Positions 1-9,210 are shown, counted from the first letter of the stretch. The stretch: DNA of 64,000 nt from Pseudolactococcus chungangensis CAU 28 = DSM 22330 (GCF_002441885.1 NZ_JXJT01000005.1:1-64000), one strand, 5' to 3'. A program made the numbers and translations. The notes: a model not told the origin generated them from the sequence alone.

Positions 1-134
1 AGATGTGGGAGGCTGAGAGAATTGCCAATAAGTTGGACGATATTCCGATTGGGTCGAATGCGGCAAATCATTACCTTAATGAACAAATCCGTTTGGAGAA
101 CGAAGAAAAAGATAGAAATAGTTTTGGATTTTAA
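1..134 (+). CDS. C-terminal end of an unidentified protein (partial)
   Basis: An open frame enters from the left edge and ends at TAA 132-134, giving the last 43 or so residues. The tail is hydrophilic and charged and ends in the residues NSFGF. A strong terminator follows at once, so this is the end of a transcription unit. I do not recognise the family. The part seen has no signal peptide, membrane segment or metal motif. Confidence 0.6.
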   Translation, partial: MWEAERIANKLDDIPIGSNAANHYLNEQIRLENEEKDRNSFGF

Positions 135-160
135 ATTGTTTAAATTATTAGTCTCTGAGA

Positions 161-202
161 AAAAAACAGGCTATGATAAAAATCAATCATAGCCTGTTTT
201 TT
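161..202. terminator. Bidirectional intrinsic terminator
   Basis: A 16-bp perfect stem (161-176 with 187-202) starts with six A and ends with six T, so it can work in both directions. It separates the partial left-edge gene from the minus-strand gene at 311-502. Confidence 0.85.
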
Positions 203-310
203 GTTCACTTTTTTGAAAAAGTGTCAATAACTCTGCTTAATCGTCAGGAACGATACTAAGTTGTTGACATGTTTGAAATGCTAGAAATTACAAAAAAATA
301 AACCCAAGGT

Positions 311-502
311 TTATTTTGATACTTTAGCTTGTGGATCTTTTGGAATTGCGATTTTGTCTAAAATGAAAATGAATATTGCGAAGGTAACGGCAATGATAGC
401 AACCAGATTAGGTTGGAAACTTGTATCATTGAGTCTGCCGATAACAAAGCCAGCAATTTCACTTAAAATTAATGACCAAAATAGAACAACGAAGAATTTC
501 AT
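311..502 (-). CDS. DUF2929 (YjzD-like) small membrane protein
   Basis: This 63-residue protein consists almost entirely of two hydrophobic segments (about residues 2-20 and 33-50) joined by a short polar loop, with a lysine-rich tail. Length and pattern match the DUF2929 family of small two-helix membrane proteins, which I recall as common beside dnaE in Streptococcaceae. The function is unknown. It is divergent from dnaE, and its stop faces the terminator at 161-202. The ribosome binding site is weak (GAAAGCAG region). Family membership is inferred from pattern and context. Confidence 0.65.
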   Translation of the reverse strand: MKFFVVLFWSLILSEIAGFVIGRLNDTSFQPNLVAIIAVTFAIFIFILDKIAIPKDPQAKVSK

Positions 503-589
503 AACACCATCTGCTTTCTAAAGGGCTATCTAAAATAGAGAATGATAATTTTAGATATGCCCCGATATGTTTCTTCTCTCAAAATAAAG

Positions 590-595
590 TATAAT
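590..595 (+). promoter_or_regulatory. Candidate -10 box for dnaE
   Basis: A perfect TATAAT lies 132 bases before the dnaE start. No convincing -35 box is visible at 16-18 bases upstream, so the assignment is tentative. Confidence 0.3.
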
Positions 596-727
596 AGAAA
601 TAAGGAAATTTTGCAAGAAAAAATATCAAAAATAATTGGCTAGGTGTAACTCATGAGAGTATCTAACTTATCAAGCCACCGAATCAAGTTGGTTATATAG
701 AAATAAAAGACCATGAAAGGAGCTCAG

Positions 728-3700
728 ATGTACGCCCAACTTAATACGAAAACCGTTTTTAGCTTTATGGATGCGACAGTCAAACTCACCGACTATATCA
801 CAGCAGCAAAAGCACTCGGCTATCAATCGCTCGGCATTTCGGATAGCGATAATCTGCATGCTGCCCACCATTTCATCATGCAAGCTCAAGCAGCAGACAT
901 TCAGCCAGTCATTGGCTATGAAACGACACTTTTGTTGAATAGTCTTGCTATCAATTTCACTTTCATTGCCAAAACAAATACCGGGCTTAAAAATCTTTAC
1001 AGTATTTCGAGTAAGAAAAATTTTGGCTTTAACGATTTTTCAGACATGCAAAGTCACTTGAGTGATGTTGCCCTCATCATTCCCGCTGACTCAGCCATTG
1101 ATAGTATCCTTTCCCAATTGCCCCAAAATGATGTTTATGTTGGTTTGGCGCAGCCAATGACACAAGGCTTTTTGCGACCGAAAATTCCATTTTTAACGGT
1201 AAGATATCTAAACGCCGGGGATGCAGAGACGCTAGCAATTTTACATCACATCAAAAATGGCACCAAGTATGATGATAGCTTGACCAGCAACCACTTCGAA
1301 AATTTACGGGCAGAAAGTGATGTTCGCGCTTTATTTGATGCGGAGAGTTTAAAAAATCTAAACCGGCTGGTTTCAGAAATCAGCTATGATATCGCGCTTG
1401 ACACACTCGCCCTACCACGCTTTAATCCTGAAAAACCAGCAGCAGATGAATTGCGTGAAATTGCTGAAAACTTCTTAAAGGCTAGACAGTTAACTTCAGC
1501 TAATTATCAACAGCGACTCGATCATGAACTAGGTGTCATTCATGAAATGGGCTTTGATGATTACTTCTTGATTGTCGCAGATGTCATTCGCTATGCACGG
1601 TCACAACATATTTATACAGGGATGGGGCGTGGGTCTGCGTTAGGGTCTCTCGTGGCTTATGCGTTGCAAATTACTGGTGTAGATCCTGTTGCGAATAACT
1701 TGCTCTTTGAGCGTTTCCTCAATCCTGAGCGAGCTAGTCTTCCCGATATTGATATCGACATGCCGGATAATCAGCGTGCTGAAATTCTGACCTATGTCAA
1801 AAATCGTTACGGTAGTAGTCATGTTGCGCAGATTATGACCTTCTCAACTTTTGGTATGAAACAGAGTTTTCGTGATGTTGCCAAGGTCTTTGGCATGACA
1901 GAAGTTGAAATTTCACACGTTTCAAGTATGATTGGTCGCTCGGATAATCTCGCCCAAGAATATGAGAAAAATAACCGGTTTAGAGCTGAAATCATTAACG
2001 ATTCACGCCTACAAAAAATCTTTGCCTATGCACAAAAAATAGAAGGGATGCCACGTCAGAAATCAGTTCATGCTTCAGGTGTTGTTCTTGCGGCTCATGA
2101 TTTGACAGATTACCTGCCTTTAGCACCCGGTGAAATCTTACCCATTACTCAGTTTGAGGCACATGATGTTGAAGCAATTGGTCTGATTAAGTTTGACTTT
2201 CTAAGTATCAAAAATCTGACTTTCATCAATGACATGCGGGATTTAGTTGCGAAAAGGTATGAAAAACAAATCGACATCAGTCAAATCGATCTCAATGATG
2301 ATGCAACGTTAGAAATATTCAGAAAAGGACAGACTTTGGGGATTTTCCAGTTTGAAAACCCTCAGATGATGAATTTTTTGCGTCAATTAAAGCCGACAGA
2401 ATTTGCGGATGTTGTCGCAGCAACCTCAATTTTCAGACCGGGACCATCAGCCTTTATTCCTGAATTTATCAGACGGCGTCATGGTGAGGAGACGGTTATT
2501 TATCCGGATGATTCAATTGCTGATATTTTATCACCAACCTATGGGATTATGATTTATCAGGAACAAATCATGCAGGTTGCCCAGATTTTTGCAGGTTTTT
2601 CACTAGGTCGTGCAGATCTACTCAGACGTGCTATTTCTAAAAAACAAGGTAGTGAATTTGAGCAGTTAAAAGCTGAATTTATTGCAGGTAGTTTGAAAAA
2701 AGGACATACGACAGAAAAAGCGACTGAGATTTATGAACTGATTGAACGATTTGCAAACTATGGTTTTAATAGGTCTCACGCCTTTGGTTATGGTGCTCTA
2801 GCAGTTCAGATGACCTACTTCAAAGCACACTATCCAGATGTTTTTTATGAAATTATGTTGCGGGATAGTAAGCGTATCGCTCTACTTAATGATGCACAAA
2901 ATCTAGGCTTTAAACTGGGACAACCGACAATTAATCGCATGCCATACTATGATAAATTATCTAAAGGTGAAATTTTCTTAGGCATGCGCGCGATTAAGAG
3001 TTTGCCGCGCGATTTAGCGCTTTGGATCATTGAACATCGGGAATTTTCAAGTTTACAGGATTTCATTCAAAAATTACCAGAAAATTATCGTAAGGAAACT
3101 GTCATCAGACCCTTGATTGAAGTTGGTGCATTTGATAACTTTGATCCGAATCGTCGAAAGTTAGTTGAAAATCTCAAGAAACTACTGGACTTTAATTCAG
3201 TATTTCAAACAGACCTCTTTTCCGAAACGTCGACAAATTTAAAATTTGCCTATGATGATTATGAAGATTATAGCAATGCTGAAAAATATCAGATGGAATT
3301 TGATTTGATGGGTGTTGCAGTGACTGAACATCCTCTAATGCGTATTGCAAGAACACGCCATGGTAATTTTACTGAGGTGAGTCAGCTCACGGCGGGTCAA
3401 AAAGCAACGATTTTGGTTCAATTGACACATTTGAAGACACATCGAACGAAGAATGGTGCGACGATGGCTTTCTTGAATGTGACGGATACTAAGGATGAGC
3501 TTGATGTGACCATGTTTCCGGAAAGTTATCATCATTTTCTGCCAGAGATTGAGGTGAATGATTTTTATCTGATTACGGGCAAGGTTTCAGAGCGTAATGA
3601 CCGCTTACAGTTGGTAGCTGAAGGCTTGGTTAAGGTTGTGGAAACGGATAAAAAACTTTGGTTAGCGATTTTGGAGACGAGTAAAAATTCGCGCATTGCT

Positions 3701-3850
3701 CAAATTTTAAAAGAATTCCCAGGCAATTCACCTGTGATTTTGTATAATGAAACCACAAAGACGACGCAAATGACTGGCATTTACGTGGACGAGTCTGAAA
3801 TTTTATTGAAACGCTTGACGGGATATGTGGATAAAGCGGTCTATAGGTGA
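728..3850 (+). CDS. dnaE: DNA polymerase III alpha subunit DnaE
   Basis: This is the replicative polymerase DnaE, which in low-GC Firmicutes works beside PolC and extends primers at the fork. The 1040-residue length is normal. An N-terminal PHP domain comes first, with its metal-binding histidines largely lost, as is usual for Gram-positive DnaE. The palm follows, with the acidic motif PDIDIDMPD (about residues 339-347) and the FNRSHA motif near residue 679. A C-terminal OB-fold region lies around residues 890-970. The ATG at 728 was chosen because AAAGGAG (716-722) precedes it correctly; the in-frame ATG at 713 lies upstream of that site. Its stop converges on the 3896-3922 hairpin. Confidence 0.97.
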   Translation: MYAQLNTKTVFSFMDATVKLTDYITAAKALGYQSLGISDSDNLHAAHHFIMQAQAADIQPVIGYETTLLLNSLAINFTFIAKTNTGLKNLYSISSKKNFGFNDFSDMQSHLSDVALIIPADSAIDSILSQLPQNDVYVGLAQPMTQGFLRPKIPFLTVRYLNAGDAETLAILHHIKNGTKYDDSLTSNHFENLRAESDVRALFDAESLKNLNRLVSEISYDIALDTLALPRFNPEKPAADELREIAENFLKARQLTSANYQQRLDHELGVIHEMGFDDYFLIVADVIRYARSQHIYTGMGRGSALGSLVAYALQITGVDPVANNLLFERFLNPERASLPDIDIDMPDNQRAEILTYVKNRYGSSHVAQIMTFSTFGMKQSFRDVAKVFGMTEVEISHVSSMIGRSDNLAQEYEKNNRFRAEIINDSRLQKIFAYAQKIEGMPRQKSVHASGVVLAAHDLTDYLPLAPGEILPITQFEAHDVEAIGLIKFDFLSIKNLTFINDMRDLVAKRYEKQIDISQIDLNDDATLEIFRKGQTLGIFQFENPQMMNFLRQLKPTEFADVVAATSIFRPGPSAFIPEFIRRRHGEETVIYPDDSIADILSPTYGIMIYQEQIMQVAQIFAGFSLGRADLLRRAISKKQGSEFEQLKAEFIAGSLKKGHTTEKATEIYELIERFANYGFNRSHAFGYGALAVQMTYFKAHYPDVFYEIMLRDSKRIALLNDAQNLGFKLGQPTINRMPYYDKLSKGEIFLGMRAIKSLPRDLALWIIEHREFSSLQDFIQKLPENYRKETVIRPLIEVGAFDNFDPNRRKLVENLKKLLDFNSVFQTDLFSETSTNLKFAYDDYEDYSNAEKYQMEFDLMGVAVTEHPLMRIARTRHGNFTEVSQLTAGQKATILVQLTHLKTHRTKNGATMAFLNVTDTKDELDVTMFPESYHHFLPEIEVNDFYLITGKVSERNDRLQLVAEGLVKVVETDKKLWLAILETSKNSRIAQILKEFPGNSPVILYNETTKTTQMTGIYVDESEILLKRLTGYVDKAVYR

Positions 3851-3884
3851 TTTTTTCTCAATTTATCATTGCTAAAATAAAGTC

Positions 3885-3930
3885 AAAAAAATACGCCTTT
3901 TGTCAGACGACTTGAGGCGTATCTTTTTAG
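3885..3930. terminator. Bidirectional terminator between dnaE and the hemolysin III gene
   Basis: The inverted repeat ATACGCC/GGCGTAT (3891-3897 with 3916-3922) is flanked by A-run and T-run sequences. It can terminate both converging genes. Confidence 0.8.
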
Positions 3931-4568
3931 ATAAATTTATAAACTGAAACCCACATGAGGACAGCGGCTGCCATGACAAATAAATGCCAAACAACGTGTG
4001 CATAAGGAAATTTTAAGGAGTAGAAGTAGGCGCCACAAGTATAAAGCACCCCGCCAACAAAGAGGAGCCAGACACCAGTATGTGGTAAGGCATGCCAGAG
4101 TGGTTTTAAGGCAAAGACAATCAACCAACCCATGATGATATACAAGACTGTTGATAGCCGTGGGACATGGTCCCACTTGGGTAGAAAGACAGATTTAAGC
4201 ACAACACCTGTGATAGCACATGCCCAAACAATCGCAAACAAGGTCCAACCTAACCAACCGTTGAGTGTAATCAAACAATAAGGGGTATAGGTACCCGCAA
4301 TCAATAGATAAATTGAGGAGTGGTCAAAAACTTGGAAAACTTGATTGGCCTTGGTGAAAATGAGGCTATGAAATAAGGTAGAGAAGAGAAAGAGTAGGAC
4401 GAGGGTTGAGCCATAGATGGTATAGCTGACGACTTGTAGTGTGGCATGATGTGCAACACCTTTTAGGATAAGTAGAATCAGCCCTGCAACTGCAAAGCCA
4501 AACCCAATGCCATGTGTAACGGCATTAAAGACTTCGTTAGTAATGATATAAGCTTTAGAATTTTTCAA
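3927..4568 (-). CDS. Hemolysin III family membrane protein
   Basis: This 213-residue protein has seven predicted hydrophobic segments and belongs to the YqfA/HlyIII family, related to the PAQR receptors. The family signatures are visible: an N-terminal NAVTHGIG, a TLFHS segment and a C-terminal VWHLFVM, whose histidines would bind one metal ion in the membrane. The start is a TTG at 4568-4566 with AAAGG upstream; no other start lies near. Despite the name, the family's physiological role is uncertain (membrane homeostasis has been proposed), so a haemolytic activity should not be assumed. Confidence 0.9.
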   Translation of the reverse strand: MKNSKAYIITNEVFNAVTHGIGFGFAVAGLILLILKGVAHHATLQVVSYTIYGSTLVLLFLFSTLFHSLIFTKANQVFQVFDHSSIYLLIAGTYTPYCLITLNGWLGWTLFAIVWACAITGVVLKSVFLPKWDHVPRLSTVLYIIMGWLIVFALKPLWHALPHTGVWLLFVGGVLYTCGAYFYSLKFPYAHVVWHLFVMAAAVLMWVSVYKFI

Positions 4569-4654
4569 AAGAGACCTTTTTTCTATTTTTCTCGCTAATC
4601 AGAGACTAGCACTTAAAATGCTACATGATGAATTGAGAAATTTCATTCAAAATT

Positions 4655-4663
4655 TGATATAAT
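4655..4663 (+). promoter_or_regulatory. Extended -10 promoter for the degV-family gene
   Basis: TGaTATAAT is a consensus extended -10. A loose -35 (TTGAGA, 4633-4638) lies 19 bases upstream. The leader to the start at 4798 would be about 130 bases. Confidence 0.4.
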
Positions 4664-4797
4664 AATTTAGAAAGCAATTCAAAATTCACTATCTAGTTTT
4701 GATAACTACTTCATCTCAAGTATAACATAAATTTTGAGATTACTAGAGAATAATTTTTTATTTTTTAGTCATTTCCGACAGAAAAGAGTTTTTTAGC

Positions 4798-5628
4798 ATG
4801 ACGATTAAAATTGTGACGGATTCGACAATTACAGTTGAACCAGAACTGATTGAAAAATATGGGATTACAATTGTCCCTTTATCGATATTGATTGACGGTG
4901 TCCTTTATCAAGATACGGATTTATCAGCTGACCAATTTATGACAAAAATGAAGGTCAGCAAGAATCTGCCTAAGACTTCTCAACCACCAGTTGGGGTGTT
5001 CTCGGAAACTTACGATAAATTAGCAGAAGACGGTAGCCAAATCATCAGCATCCATTTGACCAAGGCTTTATCAGGTACAGTAGAGGCTGCGCATCAAGGT
5101 GCTATGCTATCAAATGCAGATGTGACAGTTATTGATAGTGATTTCATTGACCAAGGTTTGAAGTTTCAAGTTCTTGAGGCAGCGAAATTGGCAGCGAGTG
5201 GTGCGACAAAAGAAGAAATTTTAGCAGCAATTAAAAAAACTAAAGAGAATACGGCGCTTTTTATCGGAATTTCTAACCTTGATAATTTGGTTAAAGGAGG
5301 TCGTGTCAATCGTGTAACGGGTGTTCTGAGTGGTCTTTTGAACATTAAAGTGGTCATGTCCTTAGTTGATACATCACTAGACCCAATCTTAAAAGGTCGT
5401 GGTAATAAGACCTTCCAAAAATGGTTAGATGAGTTTGTAGACAAAATCAAAAATCGGAAAATCAAAGAGATTGGGATTTCTCATGCAGAAAACATGACTT
5501 TCTCTGAGCAGATGAGAGAGACATTGCAACCTTTTGTCGATAAAAAAATTTCAATCCTAGATACCAATTCAACGGTTGCGACTCATACTGGTCCAGGTGC
5601 TTGGGCGCTCATGATTGAGTTTGAATAA
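4798..5628 (+). CDS. DegV family fatty-acid-binding protein
   Basis: This 276-residue DegV-fold protein would bind a fatty acid between its two domains. In Gram-positive bacteria some DegV (FakB) proteins present exogenous fatty acids to the FakA kinase. The N-terminal IVTDSTITVEPE and the following PLSILIDG match the family start, and the TSQPPVGVF segment carries the conserved serine region. The ribosome binding site is weak (AAAGAG), and the start is set by the family pattern. It is followed after 67 bases by the GDSL esterase gene. Whether it acts with FakA cannot be decided from the window. Confidence 0.9.
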   Translation: MTIKIVTDSTITVEPELIEKYGITIVPLSILIDGVLYQDTDLSADQFMTKMKVSKNLPKTSQPPVGVFSETYDKLAEDGSQIISIHLTKALSGTVEAAHQGAMLSNADVTVIDSDFIDQGLKFQVLEAAKLAASGATKEEILAAIKKTKENTALFIGISNLDNLVKGGRVNRVTGVLSGLLNIKVVMSLVDTSLDPILKGRGNKTFQKWLDEFVDKIKNRKIKEIGISHAENMTFSEQMRETLQPFVDKKISILDTNSTVATHTGPGAWALMIEFE

Positions 5629-5695
5629 GGTGGTCGTTTGTTATTTGAAAGTCTCAGTTAACAACTAATGCATGAACGATGTAATAGGAAAGATT

Positions 5696-6559
5696 ATGAA
5701 AAAAAATAAATACAAAGGGCGTGTGCGCCGTTGGCTGATTGAAATTGTCGTCTTTGTGGTGGCAATTTTTGCGATATTTACCGTCATCGGCCATTTTTTA
5801 ATTCGACCTGCAGGTTCAGAGCTTTCTAACAAGAATTTGAAAGCGGCTCTGACTCAGAAACGCTTGGATTATATGGCAATTGGAGATTCATTGACAGAGG
5901 GCATTGGTGACCAAACCAACCAAGGAGGCTTTGTCCCTCTGTTAGCCAACACCATCGGTGATATCTCAGATGTGAATGTTGTGTCTCAAAATTTCGGCGT
6001 TGCCGGCAATACTTCGACACAAATTTACAAACGCATGACCAAAGAGAAGAAAATTCAGACAGCGATAAAAAAGGCTGATGTCATCACAATTACTGTTGGC
6101 GGAAATGATGTCATGAAAGTGATTAGAACACAGCTCATGAATTTGACGGAGCGATCATTTGATAAACCCGCGCAAGCCTATCAGAAACAACTGACTGAAA
6201 TCTTTGATTTTATCCGAAAGTATAATCCAGATGCACAGGTCTATGTTCTGGGAATCTATAATCCCTTTTATCTCAACTTCCCTGATATCACGGAGATGCA
6301 AGATGTCATTGACCATTGGAACCAAGCGACACAGGAGATGGTTATGGAGCAAAAGAAGATGTACTTTGTACCAATCAATGATTTGCTCTACCAAGGGGTG
6401 GATGGTAATCGTGGCGTGACAAGTAGTAATGGTGACATTCAAACAATTACGAATGATGCGCTATTTGAAGAAGATCATTTTCATCCCAATAATATTGGCT
6501 ATCAAATCATGAGTGATGCAGTAGCCGTGGCTTATAAGGAGCATTATAATGAAAAATAG
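5696..6559 (+). CDS. GDSL/SGNH family lipase-esterase, membrane anchored (YpmR-like)
   Basis: An N-terminal transmembrane segment (about residues 15-38) is followed by an extracellular SGNH hydrolase domain. The nucleophile motif GDSLTEG has its serine near residue 65, the block GGNDV follows, and the C-terminal DHFHPN supplies the Asp-His pair near residues 260-263. The start at 5696 was preferred to the in-frame ATG at 5672 because TAGGAAAG lies at the right distance. Its end overlaps ypmS by 11 bases; this YpmR-YpmS pairing is conserved in Firmicutes. The substrate is unknown, but a lipid or cell-wall ester is likely. Confidence 0.9.
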   Translation: MKKNKYKGRVRRWLIEIVVFVVAIFAIFTVIGHFLIRPAGSELSNKNLKAALTQKRLDYMAIGDSLTEGIGDQTNQGGFVPLLANTIGDISDVNVVSQNFGVAGNTSTQIYKRMTKEKKIQTAIKKADVITITVGGNDVMKVIRTQLMNLTERSFDKPAQAYQKQLTEIFDFIRKYNPDAQVYVLGIYNPFYLNFPDITEMQDVIDHWNQATQEMVMEQKKMYFVPINDLLYQGVDGNRGVTSSNGDIQTITNDALFEEDHFHPNNIGYQIMSDAVAVAYKEHYNEK

Positions 6560-7121
6560 TTACTGGAAATATCTCTTCTTGCTAATACTAGCAATTAATA
6601 TCTCACTTGCTGCTGTTGTCGGATTTCAAGTGACCAAACATCGCGATCAAGAAGTTCTGAATCAAGTGAGCACTATTAAGGGCGTGAATAAAGTTGCAGA
6701 AATCTCAACCAATACTGAGCAATTGAATACAGCTATCAACAAATACTTAGGAGACTTTCAGGATAACAAAATGAACTATAAGTTCTACCTATCAGATAAG
6801 GCAGTACTTGAAGGAGCCTATAAAATATTTGGAAAAGATATTCCTTTGTATGTTTATTTTGAACCCTACGCTTTAAATGATGGTTCGGTGAATTTAAAAG
6901 TGACGAGTATTTCAATTGGTACTTTGAGCTTACCTGCTAAAACAGTTTTGAATTATATCAAAGGCGCATACGATTTACCTAAATTTGTCACGATTAAATC
7001 TGAAAAGCAAGAAGTTGTCATTGATTTACCGCAAATTGCTATCACCAAGGATACTTTCTTACAGGCTAATAAACTTGATATGAAAAATTATAAATTTGTC
7101 TTTAACCTCATGCAAAAATAG
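6549..7121 (+). CDS. ypmS: YpmS family protein (DUF2140)
   Basis: This 190-residue protein has one N-terminal membrane helix (about residues 7-27) and an extracellular domain of unknown function, typical of DUF2140/YpmS. It starts inside the end of the GDSL esterase gene, with AAGGAG eight bases upstream of the ATG, so the two are translationally coupled and probably act on the same envelope process. A terminator follows. Confidence 0.85.
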   Translation: MKNSYWKYLFLLILAINISLAAVVGFQVTKHRDQEVLNQVSTIKGVNKVAEISTNTEQLNTAINKYLGDFQDNKMNYKFYLSDKAVLEGAYKIFGKDIPLYVYFEPYALNDGSVNLKVTSISIGTLSLPAKTVLNYIKGAYDLPKFVTIKSEKQEVVIDLPQIAITKDTFLQANKLDMKNYKFVFNLMQK

Positions 7122-7153
7122 GTAAAAGGTAATTTTTATGTAAAAAAACCTTT

Positions 7154-7180
7154 AAAAAGCGCTAGAAGTAGCGTTTTTAC
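7154..7180 (+). terminator. Terminator after ypmS
   Basis: AAAAAGCGCTA pairs with TAGCGTTTTT through one bulged G, and a T-run follows. It lies directly before the HU promoter. Confidence 0.65.
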
Positions 7181-7209
7181 TTGCTTTAATAGCCGTTACT
7201 TGCTATAAT
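7181..7209 (+). promoter_or_regulatory. HU gene promoter
   Basis: TTGCTT (7181-7186), a 17-base spacer and TATAAT (7204-7209) with a TG one base upstream form an extended -10 promoter, in keeping with strong expression of HU. Confidence 0.8.
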
Positions 7210-7255
7210 AAAGTTTGCCTAAGGGTAAAAATAATTATTGGAGGACATTTTTAAA

Positions 7256-7531
7256 ATGGCTAACAAACAAGAATTGATCGCAAAAGTTGCAGAATCTGCT
7301 GATTTGACTAAAAAAGACGCTGAAAAAGCAGTAAACGCTGTTTTCGCATCAGTTTCTGAATTCCTTGCAAAAGGTGAAAAAGTTCAACTTATCGGTTTCG
7401 GTACTTTCGAAACTCGTGAACGTGCAGCTCGTGAAGGTCGTAACCCACAAACTGGAGACTCAATCAAAATCGCAGCAACAACTGTTCCTGCATTCAAAGC
7501 TGGTAAAGCTTTGAAAGACGCTGTTAAATAA
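7256..7531 (+). CDS. hup: DNA-binding protein HU
   Basis: This is the 91-residue histone-like protein HU, a homodimer that bends and compacts DNA. The whole sequence fits the family: the dimerising helices, then [21 protein letters not shown], which forms the DNA-clasping arm with the conserved NP near residue 62, and [12 protein letters not shown] at the end. The start was set at 7256 because TTGGAGGA (7238-7245) precedes it. The wrecked prophage begins about 60 bases after its terminator, so the 3' side of hup looks like the old integration point. Confidence 0.97.
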   Translation: MANKQELIAKVAESADLTKKDAEKAVNAVFASVSEFLAKGEKVQLIGFGTFETRERAAREGRNPQTGDSIKIAATTVPAFKAGKALKDAVK

Positions 7532-7548
7532 TTTAAGCGCCAGAATAT

Positions 7549-7585
7549 GACAACCACAGGCTTCTGAGGTTGTTTTTGTTTTTAA
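7549..7585 (+). terminator. Terminator of hup
   Basis: ACAACC (7550-7555) pairs with GGTTGT (7568-7573), extended by CAG/CTG, and a T-rich run follows. Confidence 0.75.
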
Positions 7586-7621
7586 AAAATACAAAAGGGG
7601 CACAGAAGGGGCATAGATATA

Positions 7622-7652
7622 AAAAACGACTTTAAAGTTTAAAGTCGTTTAG
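7622..7652. terminator. Perfect inverted repeat at the integrase 3' end
   Basis: AAACGACTTTAAA and its complement face each other around a single central base (7624-7650). It overlaps the integrase stop and could terminate in either direction. Confidence 0.5.
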
Positions 7653-8203
7653 TACATCTGTGATATTAGTCTTCATTTGTTCGGTTACGTGGGTATAAAT
7701 TGATTCTGTTGTTTTACTTCAATGGTCGTGCCCTACTCTTTCTTTTATTGCTTTAAAAGATACATTGTTTTCTGCAGCATAATCAAATGCTAGATTTAAC
7801 ACGGATTTGATACGTCCGATTTTATTTCTGCTCGATTCCTTATTTGAAATTAGTCTATCCTGTATACTTTTCGTGGTTATGTTTCTAACCTAAGTTTCTT
7901 TAGGAGACATAGTTATAATATAGTTGGGCTCGTCAGGGTACTGATAGAACTCTGTTTGATGGAATGCGTATAAAAATACCCATCAGTCTGTCATAAACGT
8001 TGGAAACAGCATGTCTGACGTTGTATGAGCTGAAAGTGCATTGACAATCTTCTCTGATAATTCAGTTTGTGCAACTTTTTGAGTCCGTGGTATTTTTTGT
8101 CTAGTGTGCCAGATTCTCTTTTCCATTTTTTTGTTGATGGACTTTTATATCTTTCGAAATATTTGAATCCCCCATTCGATAAATCTTCGATCCACATTGG
8201 CAT
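7632..8203 (-). pseudogene. int: Tyrosine recombinase (phage integrase), internally deleted
   Basis: The 5' part starts with MPMWIEDLSNGGFKYFERYK after an AAAGGAT site and matches the N-terminal DNA-binding domain of phage integrases. Further fragments in other frames give RIKSVLNLAFDYAAENN, from the end of the core-binding domain. This joins directly to VSFKAIKERVGHDH and then IYTHVTEQMK, the last catalytic motifs. Most of the catalytic domain is therefore deleted. A TGA (7719-7721) interrupts the remaining C-terminus, and there is at least one further stop and frameshift. The gene cannot make an active recombinase. Confidence 0.85.
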
Positions 8204-8336
8204 TTATCCTTTTCTGTGGTAAAATAAACAGAGTAGTATCCTCTTATTTGGGTATTTGATTCTATAGCGTTGCTCACAAACTTTTTGCGGAGGGAGTGAG
8301 TGGCGCTTTTTTGTTTTACAGTTTTATTGATTGTTG

Positions 8337-8500
8337 CTATTCAAAGGCATCGACATTTTCAGTTAATTCAACAGCAAGTTCATCATGTTCTTCAAGTATA
8401 TTTTTAATGACTGAGAACGGTGCTTTGAAATATTCTTTTCGACTATTGACCTTGCTCATTCTGTATTTAAACAGCTTGGTGTGAAGTTCTGTTTCAATAC
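8337..8500 (-). pseudogene. C-terminal fragment of a GIY-YIG (T5orf172/MUG113-type) protein
   Basis: On the minus strand the frame ending at TAG (8337-8339) reads ETELHTKLFKYRMSKVNSRK followed by EYFKAPF. This resembles the end of T5orf172/MUG113 domains of phage GIY-YIG proteins, which carry the same ELH..L...R...RKEFF pattern. No upstream domain remains. An internal ATG would allow a 40-residue product, but I see it as a remnant. Confidence 0.5.
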
Positions 8501-8698
8501 TTTAAGTCAATAGAAAATATAAAAAAACGATAACTTTTCCTTATACAAAATCTTAATAAAATAATATAGCTATTTCTTGGACATGATAATGACTACTCAA
8601 TACGAGATGCCAAGAGGTTGACAATAGCCGTGAAAGTGTTCACACCTAGCAAAGTTGAGAAATAAAAAAGCCCTGATGGGCTGGAAATGAGGCATATT

Positions 8699-8800
8699 AT
8701 GACAGTAGATGAGCATGGTTTGACCTTAGTTAATAAGTTCATCCCCATGAATGAAATTGAAAAAAATGAGTTTAGTGCGAAGTATGATGGTCATGCTTGA
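8699..8800 (+). CDS. Short phage-like ORF, probably truncated
   Basis: A 33-residue frame begins ATG ACA GTA and ends TGA, in the early region of the prophage remnant. A weak GAGG lies upstream. The frame seems to continue one base over (VMLDTFAEDYARHKF), which suggests a frameshift. No family is recognised. Confidence 0.25.
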   Translation: MTVDEHGLTLVNKFIPMNEIEKNEFSAKYDGHA

Positions 8801-8903
8801 TACCTTTGCGGAAGACTACGCACGCCACAAGTTCATAAAATCATCTTGAAAACCATTGATGATTTCAAGTTATGTTAAGTATTGTAACCGATATTTTAAA
8901 AAA

Positions 8904-8938
8904 GTAAAACCCATCAACAGATTGTTGATGGGTTAATT
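8904..8938 (-). terminator. Terminator of the 65-residue phage gene
   Basis: AACCCATCAAC (8908-8918) pairs perfectly with GTTGATGGGTT (8924-8934). An A-rich tract on the left gives a U-run for minus-strand transcripts. Confidence 0.75.
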
Positions 8939-8944
8939 GAAAGG

Positions 8945-9142
8945 TTATCCAAAGTCTTTAGCAACTGCAATTAATGCCTCTTTATAAGAGTTGAAGTATA
9001 GATTGTAAATATCCAACTCAACATCTTTACTTTCAGAATTGAGCTGAGAAATCAGGTTTCGATTGATCTCTGCTTGTACAGCAAGTAAAGCCAGATCATG
9101 AGCACGTTGCTCGTTTGATAAATCATTTTCAGTATCGAACAT
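8945..9142 (-). CDS. Small phage-type hypothetical protein (65 aa)
   Basis: The frame MFDTENDLSNEQRAHDLALL and onwards is complete, soluble and mainly helical. The start at 9142 was chosen over the in-frame ATG at 9160 because AAAGGAGG lies just upstream of it. It has its own terminator (8904-8938). Among broken neighbours it is one of the few intact genes. I recall similar short proteins near the lysogeny modules of lactococcal and streptococcal prophages; no function is assigned. Confidence 0.65.
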   Translation of the reverse strand: MFDTENDLSNEQRAHDLALLAVQAEINRNLISQLNSESKDVELDIYNLYFNSYKEALIAVAKDFG

Positions 9143-9210
9143 ATCAATACCTCCTTTCAAGGTTTATTATACCAAAAAAATGAAGGTATTATGCAATATA
9201 GAAAGGAGGA

